NCBI RefSeq assembly: GCF_947488835.1
Contig: NZ_CANLBK010000004.1
Coordinates: forward strand, 248,001-312,000
DNA length: 64,000 nucleotides
From: an uncultured Marinobacter sp.
Lineage (GTDB): Bacteria; Pseudomonadota; Gammaproteobacteria; Pseudomonadales; Oleiphilaceae
Direction: 5' to 3'
Below, in pieces: positions 26,568 to 35,627 of the stretch (position 1 is the stretch's first letter; each line of letters opens with the position of its first letter). The position numbers and the translations under genes were made by a program. The notes beneath the pieces were generated by a model that worked only from the letters and a program-made list of their open reading frames with translations, was not told the origin of the DNA and ran no database searches.

Positions 26568-27203
26568 TCAGGCTTTGCGGAATTGTGGCAGAGCTTTAAC
26601 GGCCCAGTCGGGTGGTCCCGGATAGCCCGAAAGCTGCCAGTTCTCCTGGTAGCCATAGAATGCCACGTTGCTTATTTTGGTCAGCGCCATGTAGCCACTG
26701 TTGAAAAGGCCAATGCTGCTCGAGCGCCATCGCTGTAGAAACGCATCAGCTTGCTCTGTCGTGGCGTCGCGCCATGCTGGCCAGACCCGGGCAATGGTGA
26801 CCCGTGTAAGGCTAAAGTTGAGTAGGTCGAACAATTGCCTGAGCTCTTTCTGGTTCGCCGGGCCAAATTTGTGAATGCCCATATCAATGCGTTCGACTGT
26901 GCCCGCAATTGCGATGCGCCTGTTGTTAGCTTGTTCCGGAAGTGCGGAACCGAGGATGGCCGGGAGCAGAGCTTCTAATAGTTCTATGTCATCAGCGGAT
27001 AGAAACTGGAATTGGTAGCGCGCATCCATGCGAGGGGCGACAGCGCCAAGGCGGCCGGCGGGCGCTGTTGCACAGCCACTGAGGCCAGCAGTGACACTAA
27101 CGGTGCCCAGAAATAATGCGCCCCCCAGCCCGGTGCGAAGAAAGCTGCGTCGGTCCAGGGAGAGAGCATCCAGCCCTTCGGATGGGGTGAGAGGGTCGGT
27201 CAT
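26568..27203 (-). CDS. Tat-exported lipoprotein, probable small subunit of the GMC dehydrogenase
   Basis: 211 residues. The N-terminus carries a twin-arginine signal (LDRRSFLRTGLGG) running into a lipobox (GLSGC), so it should be exported folded and lipid-anchored. The remainder resembles gluconate-2-dehydrogenase subunit-3-type proteins, which accompany GMC flavoproteins, and has no cofactor motif. It ends 53 bases before the GMC gene. The flavoprotein itself has no signal and could be exported with this partner as a complex. That is inference from context. Confidence 0.75.
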   Translation of the reverse strand: MTDPLTPSEGLDALSLDRRSFLRTGLGGALFLGTVSVTAGLSGCATAPAGRLGAVAPRMDARYQFQFLSADDIELLEALLPAILGSALPEQANNRRIAIAGTVERIDMGIHKFGPANQKELRQLFDLLNFSLTRVTIARVWPAWRDATTEQADAFLQRWRSSSIGLFNSGYMALTKISNVAFYGYQENWQLSGYPGPPDWAVKALPQFRKA

Positions 27204-27272
27204 AGTCGGCTCGCTCTTATTTTGGATTAGGCGATCGCCGGGGCGTAGGGCCCCGGTTGCTGTGCGAGTTGT

Positions 27273-28718
27273 TTAGCGGATGAACAGCTTGTAAATCATT
27301 TTGTGGGCAGATGTCCCGTAAGGGGGATATACAAATTTGCCGCTGTTAAACTTCTGTTTCGCGAAAATGGCGCGCTGGTGTGAGAAGGTCAAAAAGCCCT
27401 CCTTGCCGTGGTAATGGCCCATTCCAGAATCCCCTACTCCGCCAAATGGCAGGTCGTCCTGAGCAACGTGCATCAGCGAATCGTTGATACACATCCCACC
27501 AGACAGCGTTTTACTGGTCACTTGGCTTTGCTGTTCGCGGTCGTAACCGAAAAAGTATAAAGCCAGTGGGCGCGGGCGGTCATTGATGAATTGAATGGCT
27601 TCATCGAGATTGCCGTAGCTCACAACCGGGAGGATTGGGCCAAAGATCTCATCTTGCATGAGCTTCATGTCGGGCGTGGTTTTCAGTACCAGGGTCACCG
27701 GAATCTTGCGGCTGCTAACGCTCACATTCTCTTTTGCCGGGTTGATCTCGATCAGCTCAGCGCCTTTGGCTTTGGCATCGTCAAGGTAACCCTTTAGACG
27801 GTTGTACTGCCGTTCATTGATGATCGCGGTGTAATCGTCGTTGTCATTTATAGAAGGGTACATTTTAGAAAGCTGGGCCCTGAACTCGTCCACAAAGGCC
27901 TGGGTGCGGTCAGCCGGGCAGAGCACGTAATCTGGTGCTACACAGGTTTGACCAGCGTTGAACGCCTTGCCGAAGGCGATGCGCTGGGCAGCGTCTTCAA
28001 GTGGAACATCCGGGGAAACTATGGCCGGTGACTTGCCGCCCAACTCCAGGGTAACCGGCGTCAGGTTCTCGGACGCGGCGCGCATTACCAGCTTGCCTAC
28101 GGAGGTGGAACCGGTGAACAGCATGTGGTCGAAAGGCCGCGCTGAAAAATCCGCTGCGACGTCGGCTTCGCCATTGATAACGGCGACCAGGTCTTCCGGG
28201 AACGTGGCTTCAATAAGCTCTTTGAACAACGCCGAGGTATGAGGGGTGAACTCAGACATCTTGATCATGGTGCGGTTGCCAGCCGAAAGTGAGGCAACGA
28301 GTGGCCCCACCGCCAGGTACAGCGGGTAGTTCCAGGGAACAATAACGCCAACAACACCTTTAGGCTGGTACACAACCTTGTTGCTGGCAGGTTGAAACAG
28401 TATGGATACGTGCCGACGCGAAGGCTTCATCCAGCCCCCGAGATTTTTCTGAGTGTAATTGATTCCCTGAATGGAAGGCATGACCTCTGCAATCAGCGAT
28501 TCATCCCGTGAACGACAGGAAAAGTCCCGGTCAATGGCATTCAGAATACGATCCTGGTAGGACAACAGGGCCTGCTTGAGGCGTTCCAGGTTTTCCTGAC
28601 GCTCTGCCAGCGTAGGCGCCGGGTGATCGTGAAACGCTTTTTTCTGAAGCTCAAACACCCGGTGGGTCTGTTGAATGTGACTTTTGCTCTCTGTGGGCTG
28701 AACAACGCTGGCACCCAT
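27273..28718 (-). CDS. Coniferyl-aldehyde-dehydrogenase-type aldehyde dehydrogenase
   Basis: NAD(P)-dependent aldehyde dehydrogenase, 481 residues. The catalytic Cys is in FGKAFNAGQTCVAPDYVL and the general-base Glu in VTLELGGKSPAIV. The glycine motif FTGSTSVGKLVM and the late EIFGPILPVVSY are present. The C-terminus has a hydrophobic and basic tail (HKMIYKLFIR), as in the membrane-associated long-chain or coniferyl aldehyde dehydrogenases. Start ATG 28718 (MGASVVQ) with a strong AAGGAGGA; the upstream part of the frame is not used. It is the first gene of the three-gene minus-strand unit with the Tat protein and GMC dehydrogenase, and is divergent from a TetR regulator. Confidence 0.9.
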   Translation of the reverse strand: MGASVVQPTESKSHIQQTHRVFELQKKAFHDHPAPTLAERQENLERLKQALLSYQDRILNAIDRDFSCRSRDESLIAEVMPSIQGINYTQKNLGGWMKPSRRHVSILFQPASNKVVYQPKGVVGVIVPWNYPLYLAVGPLVASLSAGNRTMIKMSEFTPHTSALFKELIEATFPEDLVAVINGEADVAADFSARPFDHMLFTGSTSVGKLVMRAASENLTPVTLELGGKSPAIVSPDVPLEDAAQRIAFGKAFNAGQTCVAPDYVLCPADRTQAFVDEFRAQLSKMYPSINDNDDYTAIINERQYNRLKGYLDDAKAKGAELIEINPAKENVSVSSRKIPVTLVLKTTPDMKLMQDEIFGPILPVVSYGNLDEAIQFINDRPRPLALYFFGYDREQQSQVTSKTLSGGMCINDSLMHVAQDDLPFGGVGDSGMGHYHGKEGFLTFSHQRAIFAKQKFNSGKFVYPPYGTSAHKMIYKLFIR

Positions 28719-28809
28719 GGTGTCCTCCTTTTGGCTTCGTCCCGTAACGGCGGCGGCCCGATGTTTTGTTGTGGCGAAAAAACGCTCAATTTGCACTGTA
28801 GGGTATTAT

Positions 28810-28825
28810 TAGAGTATATACTCTA
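28810..28825. promoter_or_regulatory. Palindromic operator between the aldehyde dehydrogenase and TetR genes
   Basis: TAGAGTATATACTCTA is a perfect 16-base palindrome in the 177-base divergent gap, 92 bases from the aldehyde dehydrogenase start and 71 from the tetR start. Its place and symmetry fit the binding site of the TetR regulator at 28896, which would control both directions. Confidence 0.65.
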
Positions 28826-28895
28826 GGTAGTCAAGCGACTCCAATGGCCAATGAGGCCATCTGTGAACTGCAAAACAACAAACGCCGATGAGCTT

Positions 28896-29576
28896 ATGAA
28901 GACCAGAGACAAGATATTACTGTCGAGCCTTGAATTGTTTAACGAGCAGGGCGAGCGTAACGTAACAACCAATCATATTGCTGCGTACCTGGCGATTTCG
29001 CCGGGCAATCTCTATTACCATTTCCGCAACAAGTCCGACATCATTTACGAGATATTCCAGGAATATGAAAAGCTGGTGGATTACTACCTCGATATCCCTG
29101 AAAACCGGCCCCTGAACCTGGACGACATGACGTTCTATCTGGAGTCTGTTTTTGACGGGCTGTGGAGTTATCGGTTTCTCCACAGGGATCTTGAAAACCT
29201 GTTGGATAGAGATCAGCGTTTGCGCAGTGACTATCGAGAGTTCACCGATCGTTGCTTGGCGGCCATAAGCAAAATATTCGAAAAACTGGCCGAGGGTGGC
29301 ATTCTGGAACCCCAGCCCGATGCTCTCCGGGCCGCTATGTCGCTGAACGTCTGGTTGATTGTCACCAACTGGATGGCCTTTCTGAAAACCGCCCACGGTG
29401 AAAAAGCGTCCGCATGCCTGACGCTGCATGAGTTGAAGCAGGGTATATATCAAGTGTTGACGCTGGAACTACCGTATGTGACGCCGGTTTATCGTGAGCA
29501 GGTTATGGAACTTCGGGAGAGATACCGGCCAACCATGCCAGAGCAGGAAGATGAGCGTGAGGTTTCGGCAGGCTGA
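28896..29576 (+). CDS. TetR-family regulator of the alcohol/aldehyde oxidation cluster
   Basis: 226 residues from ATG 28896 (MKTRDKILLSS). The helix-turn-helix (about 18-60) reads TTNHIAAYLAISPGNLYYHFRNKSDIIYEIF. The C-terminal half resembles the TetR branch in which P. aeruginosa PA0367 lies, as I recall it. The longer start at 28851 lacks a ribosome site. It is divergent from the aldehyde dehydrogenase, with a palindromic site between them, so it probably represses the cluster and itself. The ligand is unknown, perhaps a fatty acid or aldehyde. Confidence 0.88.
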   Translation: MKTRDKILLSSLELFNEQGERNVTTNHIAAYLAISPGNLYYHFRNKSDIIYEIFQEYEKLVDYYLDIPENRPLNLDDMTFYLESVFDGLWSYRFLHRDLENLLDRDQRLRSDYREFTDRCLAAISKIFEKLAEGGILEPQPDALRAAMSLNVWLIVTNWMAFLKTAHGEKASACLTLHELKQGIYQVLTLELPYVTPVYREQVMELRERYRPTMPEQEDEREVSAG

Positions 29577-29707
29577 GCCCGGATTCCCTGCGCGGAACTT
29601 TTCCGGACAGGGTGTGTCTTAGTTATTGGCGCTGGCAATTCGGACATTTCTGGCGCCTCCCTGAGTGAGTTCTCAGGTTTTAACACGTCGCAAACCCTGA
29701 CGTTTTT

Positions 29708-29736
29708 ACCGGCCTGTGAAAACAGGCCGGTTTTTT
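29708..29736 (+). terminator. Rho-independent terminator after the TetR gene
   Basis: Ten-base arms (29708-29717 and 29722-29731) with a GAAA tetraloop, then TTTTT. It sits 131 bases after the tetR stop and right at the end of the convergent engB gene. The other strand has no T-run, so it works in the plus direction only. Confidence 0.88.
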
Positions 29737-29741
29737 CTGCG

Positions 29742-30380
29742 CTATTGGCTGCCTTCTGCCGAATCTTCCAACCAGTTTGTCAGTGCCGCCCGGCACTCAT
29801 CAACCCCGCGCTTGGATGTTGACGAGAACATAATCAGGTGCTCCACACAGGTGAATGCCTTTAGCTTTTTCGCGATCTCCAGCATGGTAGTTTTGGCTTG
29901 CCCGAACTTCAGCTTGTCGGCCTTGGTTGCCAGAATCATCAGTGGCAACTTGTTATGTTCGCACCATTCCACCATCATCTGATCAAATTCGGTGAGCGGG
30001 TGGCGAATGTCCATCACCAGAACCAGGCCCTTTAGGCATTGGCGTTGGTTCAGGTACTGCCCCAGGTGCTTTTGCCAGTCATCCTTCATGTCCCGGGATA
30101 CTTTTGCGTAACCGTACCCAGGTAAATCAACCAGCCGGGCGTTCTCGCGGTTCAGGGAGAAAAAGTTGATCAGGCGCGTGCGACCGGGTGTTTTACTGGT
30201 TCGGGCCAGCTTGCCGTTTGCAGTAATGGCGTTCATGGCGCTGGATTTTCCTGCGTTCGAACGTCCGGCAAAGGCTACTTCTGCGCCTATATCTGTTGGG
30301 CAGTCTTCCAGCCGGGGCGCGCTAATCAGGAAGCGAGCGCTGTTAAAAGAGATGCTTTTTTGAGTCAGGTCAGAGTCCAC
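29742..30380 (-). CDS. engB: Ribosome-biogenesis GTPase EngB (YihA/YsxC)
   Basis: Essential GTPase of large-subunit assembly, 212 residues. G1 is FAGRSNAGKSSAMNAI, G2 includes SKTPGRTRLINFF, G3 is LVDLPGYGYAKV and G4 is LATKADKLKFGQ. The start appears to be a GTG at 30380; AAAGGA lies 14-19 bases upstream, rather far. It diverges from the cytochrome c4 gene, the same arrangement as in Pseudomonas. Confidence 0.95.
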   Translation of the reverse strand: MDSDLTQKSISFNSARFLISAPRLEDCPTDIGAEVAFAGRSNAGKSSAMNAITANGKLARTSKTPGRTRLINFFSLNRENARLVDLPGYGYAKVSRDMKDDWQKHLGQYLNQRQCLKGLVLVMDIRHPLTEFDQMMVEWCEHNKLPLMILATKADKLKFGQAKTTMLEIAKKLKAFTCVEHLIMFSSTSKRGVDECRAALTNWLEDSAEGSQ

Positions 30381-30401
30381 AGCGGTTGGCTTTCCTTTGG
30401 A

Positions 30402-30429
30402 TTTCAGTTATTAGAGATTAATGTATAAT
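30402..30429 (+). promoter_or_regulatory. Candidate cytochrome c4 promoter
   Basis: A perfect TATAAT (30424-30429) with TTTCAG (30402-30407) 16 bases upstream, 125 bases before the cytochrome gene in the divergent gap with engB. The -35 is weak. Confidence 0.42.
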
Positions 30430-30553
30430 GCTACACCAATTCCGGGCGGTACGCTTGGCGTAACCGCTGTCAGCCCTGGTCTTGAGCCTGACTGAACAGC
30501 GCCTGCCGGCTGTAAACCAAGAATATATTCGAGATGAGAGAAGCGGAGCGAGC

Positions 30554-31162
30554 ATGAAGAAACTGATCGCAGGATTTGTTTTCGGCGTTGGCCTTACAGC
30601 AATGGCGCATGGGGCAGGTGATCCTGAAGCGGGAAAGCAGGCGGCGGCAGCGTGCCAGGCCTGTCATGGTGAAGGTGGAGCCAAGCCGATTATGGGGGCT
30701 TATCCGAAGCTGTCCGGGCTGGGCGAAAGGTATCTGTTTGACCAGTTGGTGGCCATTCAGGAAGATTCGCGCTCAATTCCTGAGATGACAGGTCAGCTCA
30801 CTGGCAAATCAAAGCAGGACCTGCAAGATCTGGCAGCGTACTTTGCGCAGCAGGAGATGGTAGTCAGCCAGGCCGACCCGGAGTTGGTAGAGAAGGGCGC
30901 CGCGCTATACCGTGGTGGCAATTTGGCTTCTGGTGTTCCCGCTTGTGCTGCTTGCCACAACCCGCAGGGTAAAGGTAATGAGCCAGCCGGGTATCCGCAC
31001 ATTGGTGGGCAGAATGCCGAGTACCTGGCTAAGCAGTTAGAAGCCTATCGCGATGGCACCCGTGCAAGTGGGTCAAACGCGGCGATTATGATGGATGTTT
31101 CTGCCAGGCTTACCGATGCAGAAATCAAGGCTGTTTCCAGCTATATTTCTGGACTGAACTGA
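30554..31162 (+). CDS. cc4: Dihaem cytochrome c4
   Basis: Periplasmic electron carrier with two class I cytochrome c domains. 202 residues: signal peptide (about 1-20, MKKLIAGFVFGVGLTAMAHG), first haem site CQACHG and second haem site CAACHN, each followed by a Met-containing loop for the sixth ligand (SIPEMTGQL and NAAIMMDVSARL). It typically feeds terminal oxidases. Start ATG 30554 with GCGGAGCGAGC upstream; the frame's earlier start adds a non-signal leader. A terminator follows at 31184, before dsbA. Confidence 0.94.
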   Translation: MKKLIAGFVFGVGLTAMAHGAGDPEAGKQAAAACQACHGEGGAKPIMGAYPKLSGLGERYLFDQLVAIQEDSRSIPEMTGQLTGKSKQDLQDLAAYFAQQEMVVSQADPELVEKGAALYRGGNLASGVPACAACHNPQGKGNEPAGYPHIGGQNAEYLAKQLEAYRDGTRASGSNAAIMMDVSARLTDAEIKAVSSYISGLN

Positions 31163-31183
31163 TCCAATTGTTCGCAGCCTGAT

Positions 31184-31211
31184 AAAAAGCCCCGCCTAGT
31201 GCGGGGTTTTT
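31184..31211 (+). terminator. Rho-independent terminator after cytochrome c4
   Basis: CCCCGC (31190-31195) and GCGGGG (31201-31206) with a five-base loop, flanked by an A-run and followed by TTTTT. Confidence 0.88.
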
Positions 31212-31308
31212 CGTCTGTCGAAGCTGTAATCCACTAACGGTGGAACTTTTCAGGTTTGGCGGGTCATAATTCCCTTATAACGATATTTACAACATCTGGA
31301 GATATTTC

Positions 31309-31944
31309 ATGTTTCGAGCACTCAGAACAGTGGGACTGCTGTTGGCTGCTTTGGCAGTTTTTGGCCAAGCCAATGCGGATGATTGGCAGGAAGGCGTACA
31401 TTATAAAAAACTGGACACTCCGGTACGTACAGACAGTGGCCCTGGTATCGAGGTAGCCGAAGTGTTCTGGTACGGCTGTCCGCACTGCTATAACTTCAAG
31501 CCCCTTGCCGAAGCCTGGGAGGCCAATGCTCCGGATTATGTAAATTACGTGCGTATCCCTGCTGCGCTGGGTCGTTCCTGGGTTCCCCACGCACAGGCAT
31601 TTTATGCGCTAGAGGCCATGAATTCGCTGGATAAGGTGCACGACGCTCTTTTCGAGGCGTTGGCGGGCCAGCGTCGGCCGTTGAATGATGCTGAATCCTT
31701 GGCTGACTTTGTTGCAGGTTATGGCGTGGATCGTGATGAATTCCTGAATAATTTCAAAAGTTTTGGGGTTAATGCGCATATGCAGCAGGCGCAGGCTAAA
31801 ATCCGCGGCGCGCGGATTACAGGCACACCGTCTATGCTGGTAAATGGTAAGTACACGGTTAGTGCATCGATGGCGGGTAGCCTTGAAGCGATGCTGGCCG
31901 TTGTGGATTATCTGGTGGAGAAAGAGCAGGCTGCGAACCCTTAA
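31309..31944 (+). CDS. dsbA: Thiol:disulfide oxidoreductase DsbA
   Basis: Periplasmic oxidant that puts disulfides into exported proteins. 211 residues: signal peptide (about 1-23, ending in GQANA), thioredoxin fold with the active site CPHC in VFWYGCPHCYNF, the inserted helical domain, and the cis-proline loop ITGTPSMLVNGKY. ATG 31309, with TGGAGA upstream. The engB-cc4-dsbA-nuclease order matches Pseudomonas. Confidence 0.96.
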   Translation: MFRALRTVGLLLAALAVFGQANADDWQEGVHYKKLDTPVRTDSGPGIEVAEVFWYGCPHCYNFKPLAEAWEANAPDYVNYVRIPAALGRSWVPHAQAFYALEAMNSLDKVHDALFEALAGQRRPLNDAESLADFVAGYGVDRDEFLNNFKSFGVNAHMQQAQAKIRGARITGTPSMLVNGKYTVSASMAGSLEAMLAVVDYLVEKEQAANP

Positions 31945-32008
31945 GCGGTGCCTCGCCTGGCTTTCTTGCTTTTAGGGTTGGGAAACGGAGCTAAGCAGCA
32001 GAAGTATC

Positions 32009-32869
32009 ATGTATAAACGCTTCAGAAAGCAGCTCGATGGCATTATCAGCGCCCGGGGCGAGCCGAAAGGCTCTAACTCGGGGCTTGAGCATGTGCCCTT
32101 ATTCGAGCCCCAACGCCACCTTCGGTTGCTCACGTTTAATATACAGGTGGGCATCAGCACATCGTCCTATCGCCACTACCTGACCAGAAGCTGGCAGCAC
32201 TTTCTTCCCCATCGTAACCGTATCCAGAATCTGGATCGTATAGCATCACTATTGAGAAACTACGATGTTGTGGCGCTGCAGGAGTGTGATGGAGGCAGCC
32301 TGCGCAGCGGGCACATCAATCAGGTTCAGTACCTTGCCGAAGCGGCGGGAATTCCGTACTGGCACCAGCAGCTCAACCGTAACCTGGGGCAGATTGCCCA
32401 GCACAGCAATGGTTTGCTGAGTCGGTTCCGCCCCCTGGACGTAAAAGAATACAAGTTGCCTGGTCGGCTTCCCGGACGAGGCGCCATTGTGGCCCGCTAC
32501 GGCACCGAAGAAGACCCGCTGGTGTTGGTAATGATGCATCTTGCCTTGAGCAAATCAGCGCAGCAGCGACAGTTGGGCTTTATCAGTGAGTTGATTTCAA
32601 AGTACCGGCATGTGGTGCTGATGGGGGATATGAACGCCCATGCGGAGCAGTTATTGACCCAGACGCCCCTGAAAGACACGGATTTGATACCTCTACCGGA
32701 CAGCGCCCACAGTTTTCCGAGTTGGCGACCCGAGAAGGCGCTCGACCATATTCTGGTGAGCCCGAGTTTGCAGATACGGAATTCAGAAGTGGTGAGCTAT
32801 CCCATGTCAGATCACCTGCCGATCGCCATGGACATAGCCTTACCCGATGGGTATCTGGAAAAGTTCTGA
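32009..32869 (+). CDS. Endonuclease/exonuclease/phosphatase-family protein
   Basis: 286 residues of the metal-dependent EEP fold. Family residues are visible in order: LLTFNIQVG near the front, the metal-binding Glu in DVVALQECDGG, MMHLALSKSAQQRQLGF, the GDMNAHAEQ motif (Asp and Asn), and the C-terminal DHILVSPSL and SDHLPIAMDI (catalytic Asp-His). There is no signal peptide. Members hydrolyse DNA, RNA or phosphoesters, and sequence alone does not decide which. It follows dsbA in the same direction with its own ribosome site. Confidence 0.9.
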   Translation: MYKRFRKQLDGIISARGEPKGSNSGLEHVPLFEPQRHLRLLTFNIQVGISTSSYRHYLTRSWQHFLPHRNRIQNLDRIASLLRNYDVVALQECDGGSLRSGHINQVQYLAEAAGIPYWHQQLNRNLGQIAQHSNGLLSRFRPLDVKEYKLPGRLPGRGAIVARYGTEEDPLVLVMMHLALSKSAQQRQLGFISELISKYRHVVLMGDMNAHAEQLLTQTPLKDTDLIPLPDSAHSFPSWRPEKALDHILVSPSLQIRNSEVVSYPMSDHLPIAMDIALPDGYLEKF

Positions 32870-32889
32870 AGTGCTTTTCTGAAAAGAGA

Positions 32890-32928
32890 CCACAAAAAAA
32901 CCCGACAAATTGCCGGGTTTTTTTGTGG
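32890..32928. terminator. Bidirectional terminator between the EEP gene and rpmG
   Basis: Fifteen-base arms (32890-32904 and 32914-32928) around a nine-base loop, with seven A on one side and seven T on the other, between convergent genes. Confidence 0.93.
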
Positions 32929-32943
32929 ATGCCGGATCAGGAA

Positions 32944-33099
32944 TTACTTGATCTTGGCTTCCTTGTACGCAACGTGCTTACGGACAACCGGATCGTACTT
33001 TTTGATCTCGATTTTTTCCGGAGTGTTACGCTTGTTCTTCATGGTCGTGTAGAAGTGACCCGTGCCTGCTGATGAAACCAGCTTGATTTTTTCGCGCAT
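32944..33099 (-). CDS. rpmG: 50S ribosomal protein L33
   Basis: 51-residue ribosomal protein, read directly from the [17 protein letters not shown] at the start and [13 protein letters not shown] at the end, with the conserved [20 protein letters not shown] centre. No cysteines are present, so it is the zinc-free form. It follows rpmB by 11 bases in the usual rpmB-rpmG operon. Start ATG 33099 with AAGGAGC upstream. Confidence 0.97.
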   Translation of the reverse strand: MREKIKLVSSAGTGHFYTTMKNKRNTPEKIEIKKYDPVVRKHVAYKEAKIK

Positions 33100-33110
33100 G
33101 ATGCAGCTCC

Positions 33111-33347
33111 TTATACTTTCTCGCCGCGGGCACGAAGATCGGCCAGTACAGCGTCAATACCTTTTTTATCGATGATACGCATGCCTTTGGTAGACGTGCG
33201 CAGCCGTACGAAACGCTTTTCAGACTCAACCCAAAAGCGCTTGCTTTGCAGGTTAGGCAGAAAACGACGACGGGTGTGGTTCATCGCGTGAGAAACATTG
33301 TTACCGGAAACCGGACGCTTACCGGTTACCTGACAAACTCTGGACAT
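33111..33347 (-). CDS. rpmB: 50S ribosomal protein L28
   Basis: 78 residues, standard length. [20 protein letters not shown] at the N-terminus and [20 protein letters not shown] in the middle are diagnostic. Start ATG 33347 with GGAGG upstream; longer readings of the frame are not supported. First gene of rpmB-rpmG, with a good promoter at 33489-33517. Confidence 0.98.
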   Translation of the reverse strand: MSRVCQVTGKRPVSGNNVSHAMNHTRRRFLPNLQSKRFWVESEKRFVRLRTSTKGMRIIDKKGIDAVLADLRARGEKV

Positions 33348-33488
33348 ACTTGCCTCCGACCTGAGCAATGGTCTTAATAAATACGAATTCGATTTTAATT
33401 GCGTCTCTGGTTGCCGAGGAGTGATTAAACTCCTGTTTGCGCCCCTGAACTGAACGCTGCTCGCCAGACGCCGCCAGAAAGGGACGCT

Positions 33489-33517
33489 TTTATACCAGAA
33501 CCAGCACCTCAACGCAA
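33489..33517 (-). promoter_or_regulatory. rpmB-rpmG promoter
   Basis: On the minus strand, TTGCGT (33517-33512), 17 bases, then TATAAA (33494-33489). The bases after the -10 are GCGTCCC, a GC-rich discriminator as seen in promoters of ribosomal genes under stringent control. The start of transcription would be near 33482, leaving a leader of about 135 bases that contains AGGAGT-GATTAA-ACTCCT (33417-33434), a six-base hairpin. Confidence 0.6.
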
Positions 33518-33565
33518 AAAATTGTTGGGATTTTGTCCAGTTTTCGCGCATTCGCCTGCGACGGC

Positions 33566-34240
33566 TTACATTAATCCACGTTCTGCGAGGGATATTACCT
33601 CACCGTGGCCAATCACCATATGGTCAAGAACCCTGATATCCACCAATCCGAGTGCTTCCTTCAAGCGCTTGGTCAGCGAGATGTCTGCCTGACTGGGTTC
33701 GGCGACTCCGGAGGGGTGATTATGGGCGAAAATAACGGCCGCCGCATTATCTTCCAGCGCTTGACGCACCACTTCTCTTGGATACACGGCTGCGCCGTCA
33801 ATAGTACCTCTGAACAGTTCCCGGTATTGAATAACCCGGTGCCGGTTGTCCAGAAAAAGACCCGCAAAAACTTCGTGAGGGTAGGTGCCCAGCCGGCTGG
33901 TGAGAAAACGCCGGGTATCCTCCGGGGAGCGAAGTGGGTCGCCCTGGCGCAGAGGCTCGTCCATTACACGGCGGGCCATTTCCATGGCGGCTTGAACCTG
34001 TGCATATTTCGCGGTACCCAGCCCTTTCACGCCACAGAATTGCCGACGGGAGGCTGTCAGCAATCCGCGCAGGCCAGAAAACTCCTGCAGAAGAAAGCGC
34101 GAGAGTTCCATAACCGGCATGCCGGTGGTGCCGGTGCGTAGAAAAATGGCCAGCAGTTCTGCGTCAGACAAGCTTTCGGGGCCGTGGGCGAGTAGTCGCT
34201 CACGGGGGCGCTCATCCATAGGCCAGACGGGGTCGGTCAT
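33566..34240 (-). CDS. radC: RadC-family JAB/MPN-domain protein
   Basis: 224 residues: an N-terminal helix-hairpin-helix-like part (about 1-95, with [13 protein letters not shown] and [11 protein letters not shown]) and a C-terminal JAB/MPN metalloprotease-like domain with the signature FAHNHPSG and the downstream S/D ligands in [12 protein letters not shown]. Despite its name the family's role in DNA repair is not established. Start ATG 34240; diverges from coaBC, as in Pseudomonas. Confidence 0.94.
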   Translation of the reverse strand: MTDPVWPMDERPRERLLAHGPESLSDAELLAIFLRTGTTGMPVMELSRFLLQEFSGLRGLLTASRRQFCGVKGLGTAKYAQVQAAMEMARRVMDEPLRQGDPLRSPEDTRRFLTSRLGTYPHEVFAGLFLDNRHRVIQYRELFRGTIDGAAVYPREVVRQALEDNAAAVIFAHNHPSGVAEPSQADISLTKRLKEALGLVDIRVLDHMVIGHGEVISLAERGLM

Positions 34241-34423
34241 GTCAGCTTCCTTGCGAATTGTTTTCGGGATTTTCCGGGGTTTTCGCGCTTCCTGCGCCGT
34301 TCAGTTACGAAGACTACTTCAAAAAGCAACAAATGGTAAACGAGGGAGCTACCTTGCAGGCTGTCGGTATCCGCTGGGCATGCTATCTTATAAACCTTTC
34401 ATATTAAGCGGATACGGAGCCTT

Positions 34424-35626
34424 ATGATGGCCGTCAGAAAAATTCTGCTGGGTGTAACCGGTGGCATTGCAGCCTATAAAAGTGCCGAGCTTGTGCGCTT
34501 GCTGAAAAAGGCTGGCTATGAGGTAAGGGTTATCATGACGCAAGGCGCTGAAGCCTTCGTAACCCCTCTGACCTTCCAGGCGCTTAGTGGTGAGCCAGTG
34601 CGGACGACTCTGCTGGATCCTGAAGCCGAAGCTGGCATGGGACATATAGAGCTGGCCAAGTGGGCCGATCAGGTAGTTATTGCGCCAGCTTCTGCGGATT
34701 TTATCGCGCGGCTGGCTCAGGGCATGGCTGATGACCTGCTGACCACTGTCTGTTGCGCAGCTGAGGCGCCCATCGCAGTAGCTCCTGCCATGAACCAGGC
34801 TATGTGGGGCAATGAGCGTACCCAGCGCAACATACGTTTGCTGGAATGTGATCTGCAAATTTCGCTCTGGGGCCCGGCACAGGGTGAACAGGCCTGCGGT
34901 GACAATGGGCCCGGGCGAATGCTTGAGGCTGCGGAAATCGCTGCCCTGATCATGAACAAGCATTCCGGGGCTGGAGAGCTTGCAGGCAGGCGTGTCGTAA
35001 TTACCGCCGGCCCTACCCGTGAGCCTATAGATCCTGTGCGCTATATCACTAACCACAGTTCTGGCAAGATGGGCTATGCGTTGGCGGTTGCGGCGCGGGA
35101 TGCGGGTGCCAGCGTTGTGCTGGTGAGCGGCCCGGTCAACTTGCCGGCTCCTGTGGGAATTGAAATACGCCCTGTTGTGACAGCCGAAGACATGTTGAAG
35201 GCATCCATGGACGCGGTTGATGAAGGCTGCGACCTGTTTATCGCAACGGCAGCCGTGGCGGATTATCGGCCAGAGAGTCGTGCTGATGACAAGATCAAAA
35301 AGTCCAGTGAGTCCATGGCGCTGCCACTGGTGCGTAACCCTGATACTCTGGCAACCATTGCCGGGCGCCCCGATGCCCCGTTTACTGTGGGCTTTGCCGC
35401 TGAAACTACCGACGTGGCCAGCTACGCCAAGGACAAAATGCAACGCAAGAAGTTGCGCATGATTGTCGCCAATGATGTCTCTGTTCCCGGCCTTGGCTTC
35501 AACAGCGACAATAACGCCGTCACGGTATTCTGGCCGGATGGGCAAGAGGCGATAGGGCCAGACACCAAAAAAGCTATTGCATCGCGTCTCGTAGCGCTGA
35601 TTGGCGAACATCTGAAACAGGAATAA
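34424..35626 (+). CDS. coaBC: Phosphopantothenoylcysteine decarboxylase / phosphopantothenate-cysteine ligase
   Basis: Bifunctional enzyme of CoA synthesis, 400 residues. The N-terminal FMN-dependent decarboxylase (about 1-185) has [18 protein letters not shown], the catalytic HIELAKWAD and PAMNQAMW. The C-terminal ligase (about 190-400) has [20 protein letters not shown] and the AAVADYRP and KIKK motifs. Two ATGs (34424, 34427) follow CGGAGC. The antisense frame of 470 codons over this gene is a shadow. It ends one base before the dut start, so the two are coupled. Confidence 0.96.
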   Translation: MMAVRKILLGVTGGIAAYKSAELVRLLKKAGYEVRVIMTQGAEAFVTPLTFQALSGEPVRTTLLDPEAEAGMGHIELAKWADQVVIAPASADFIARLAQGMADDLLTTVCCAAEAPIAVAPAMNQAMWGNERTQRNIRLLECDLQISLWGPAQGEQACGDNGPGRMLEAAEIAALIMNKHSGAGELAGRRVVITAGPTREPIDPVRYITNHSSGKMGYALAVAARDAGASVVLVSGPVNLPAPVGIEIRPVVTAEDMLKASMDAVDEGCDLFIATAAVADYRPESRADDKIKKSSESMALPLVRNPDTLATIAGRPDAPFTVGFAAETTDVASYAKDKMQRKKLRMIVANDVSVPGLGFNSDNNAVTVFWPDGQEAIGPDTKKAIASRLVALIGEHLKQE

Positions 35627-35627
35627 C

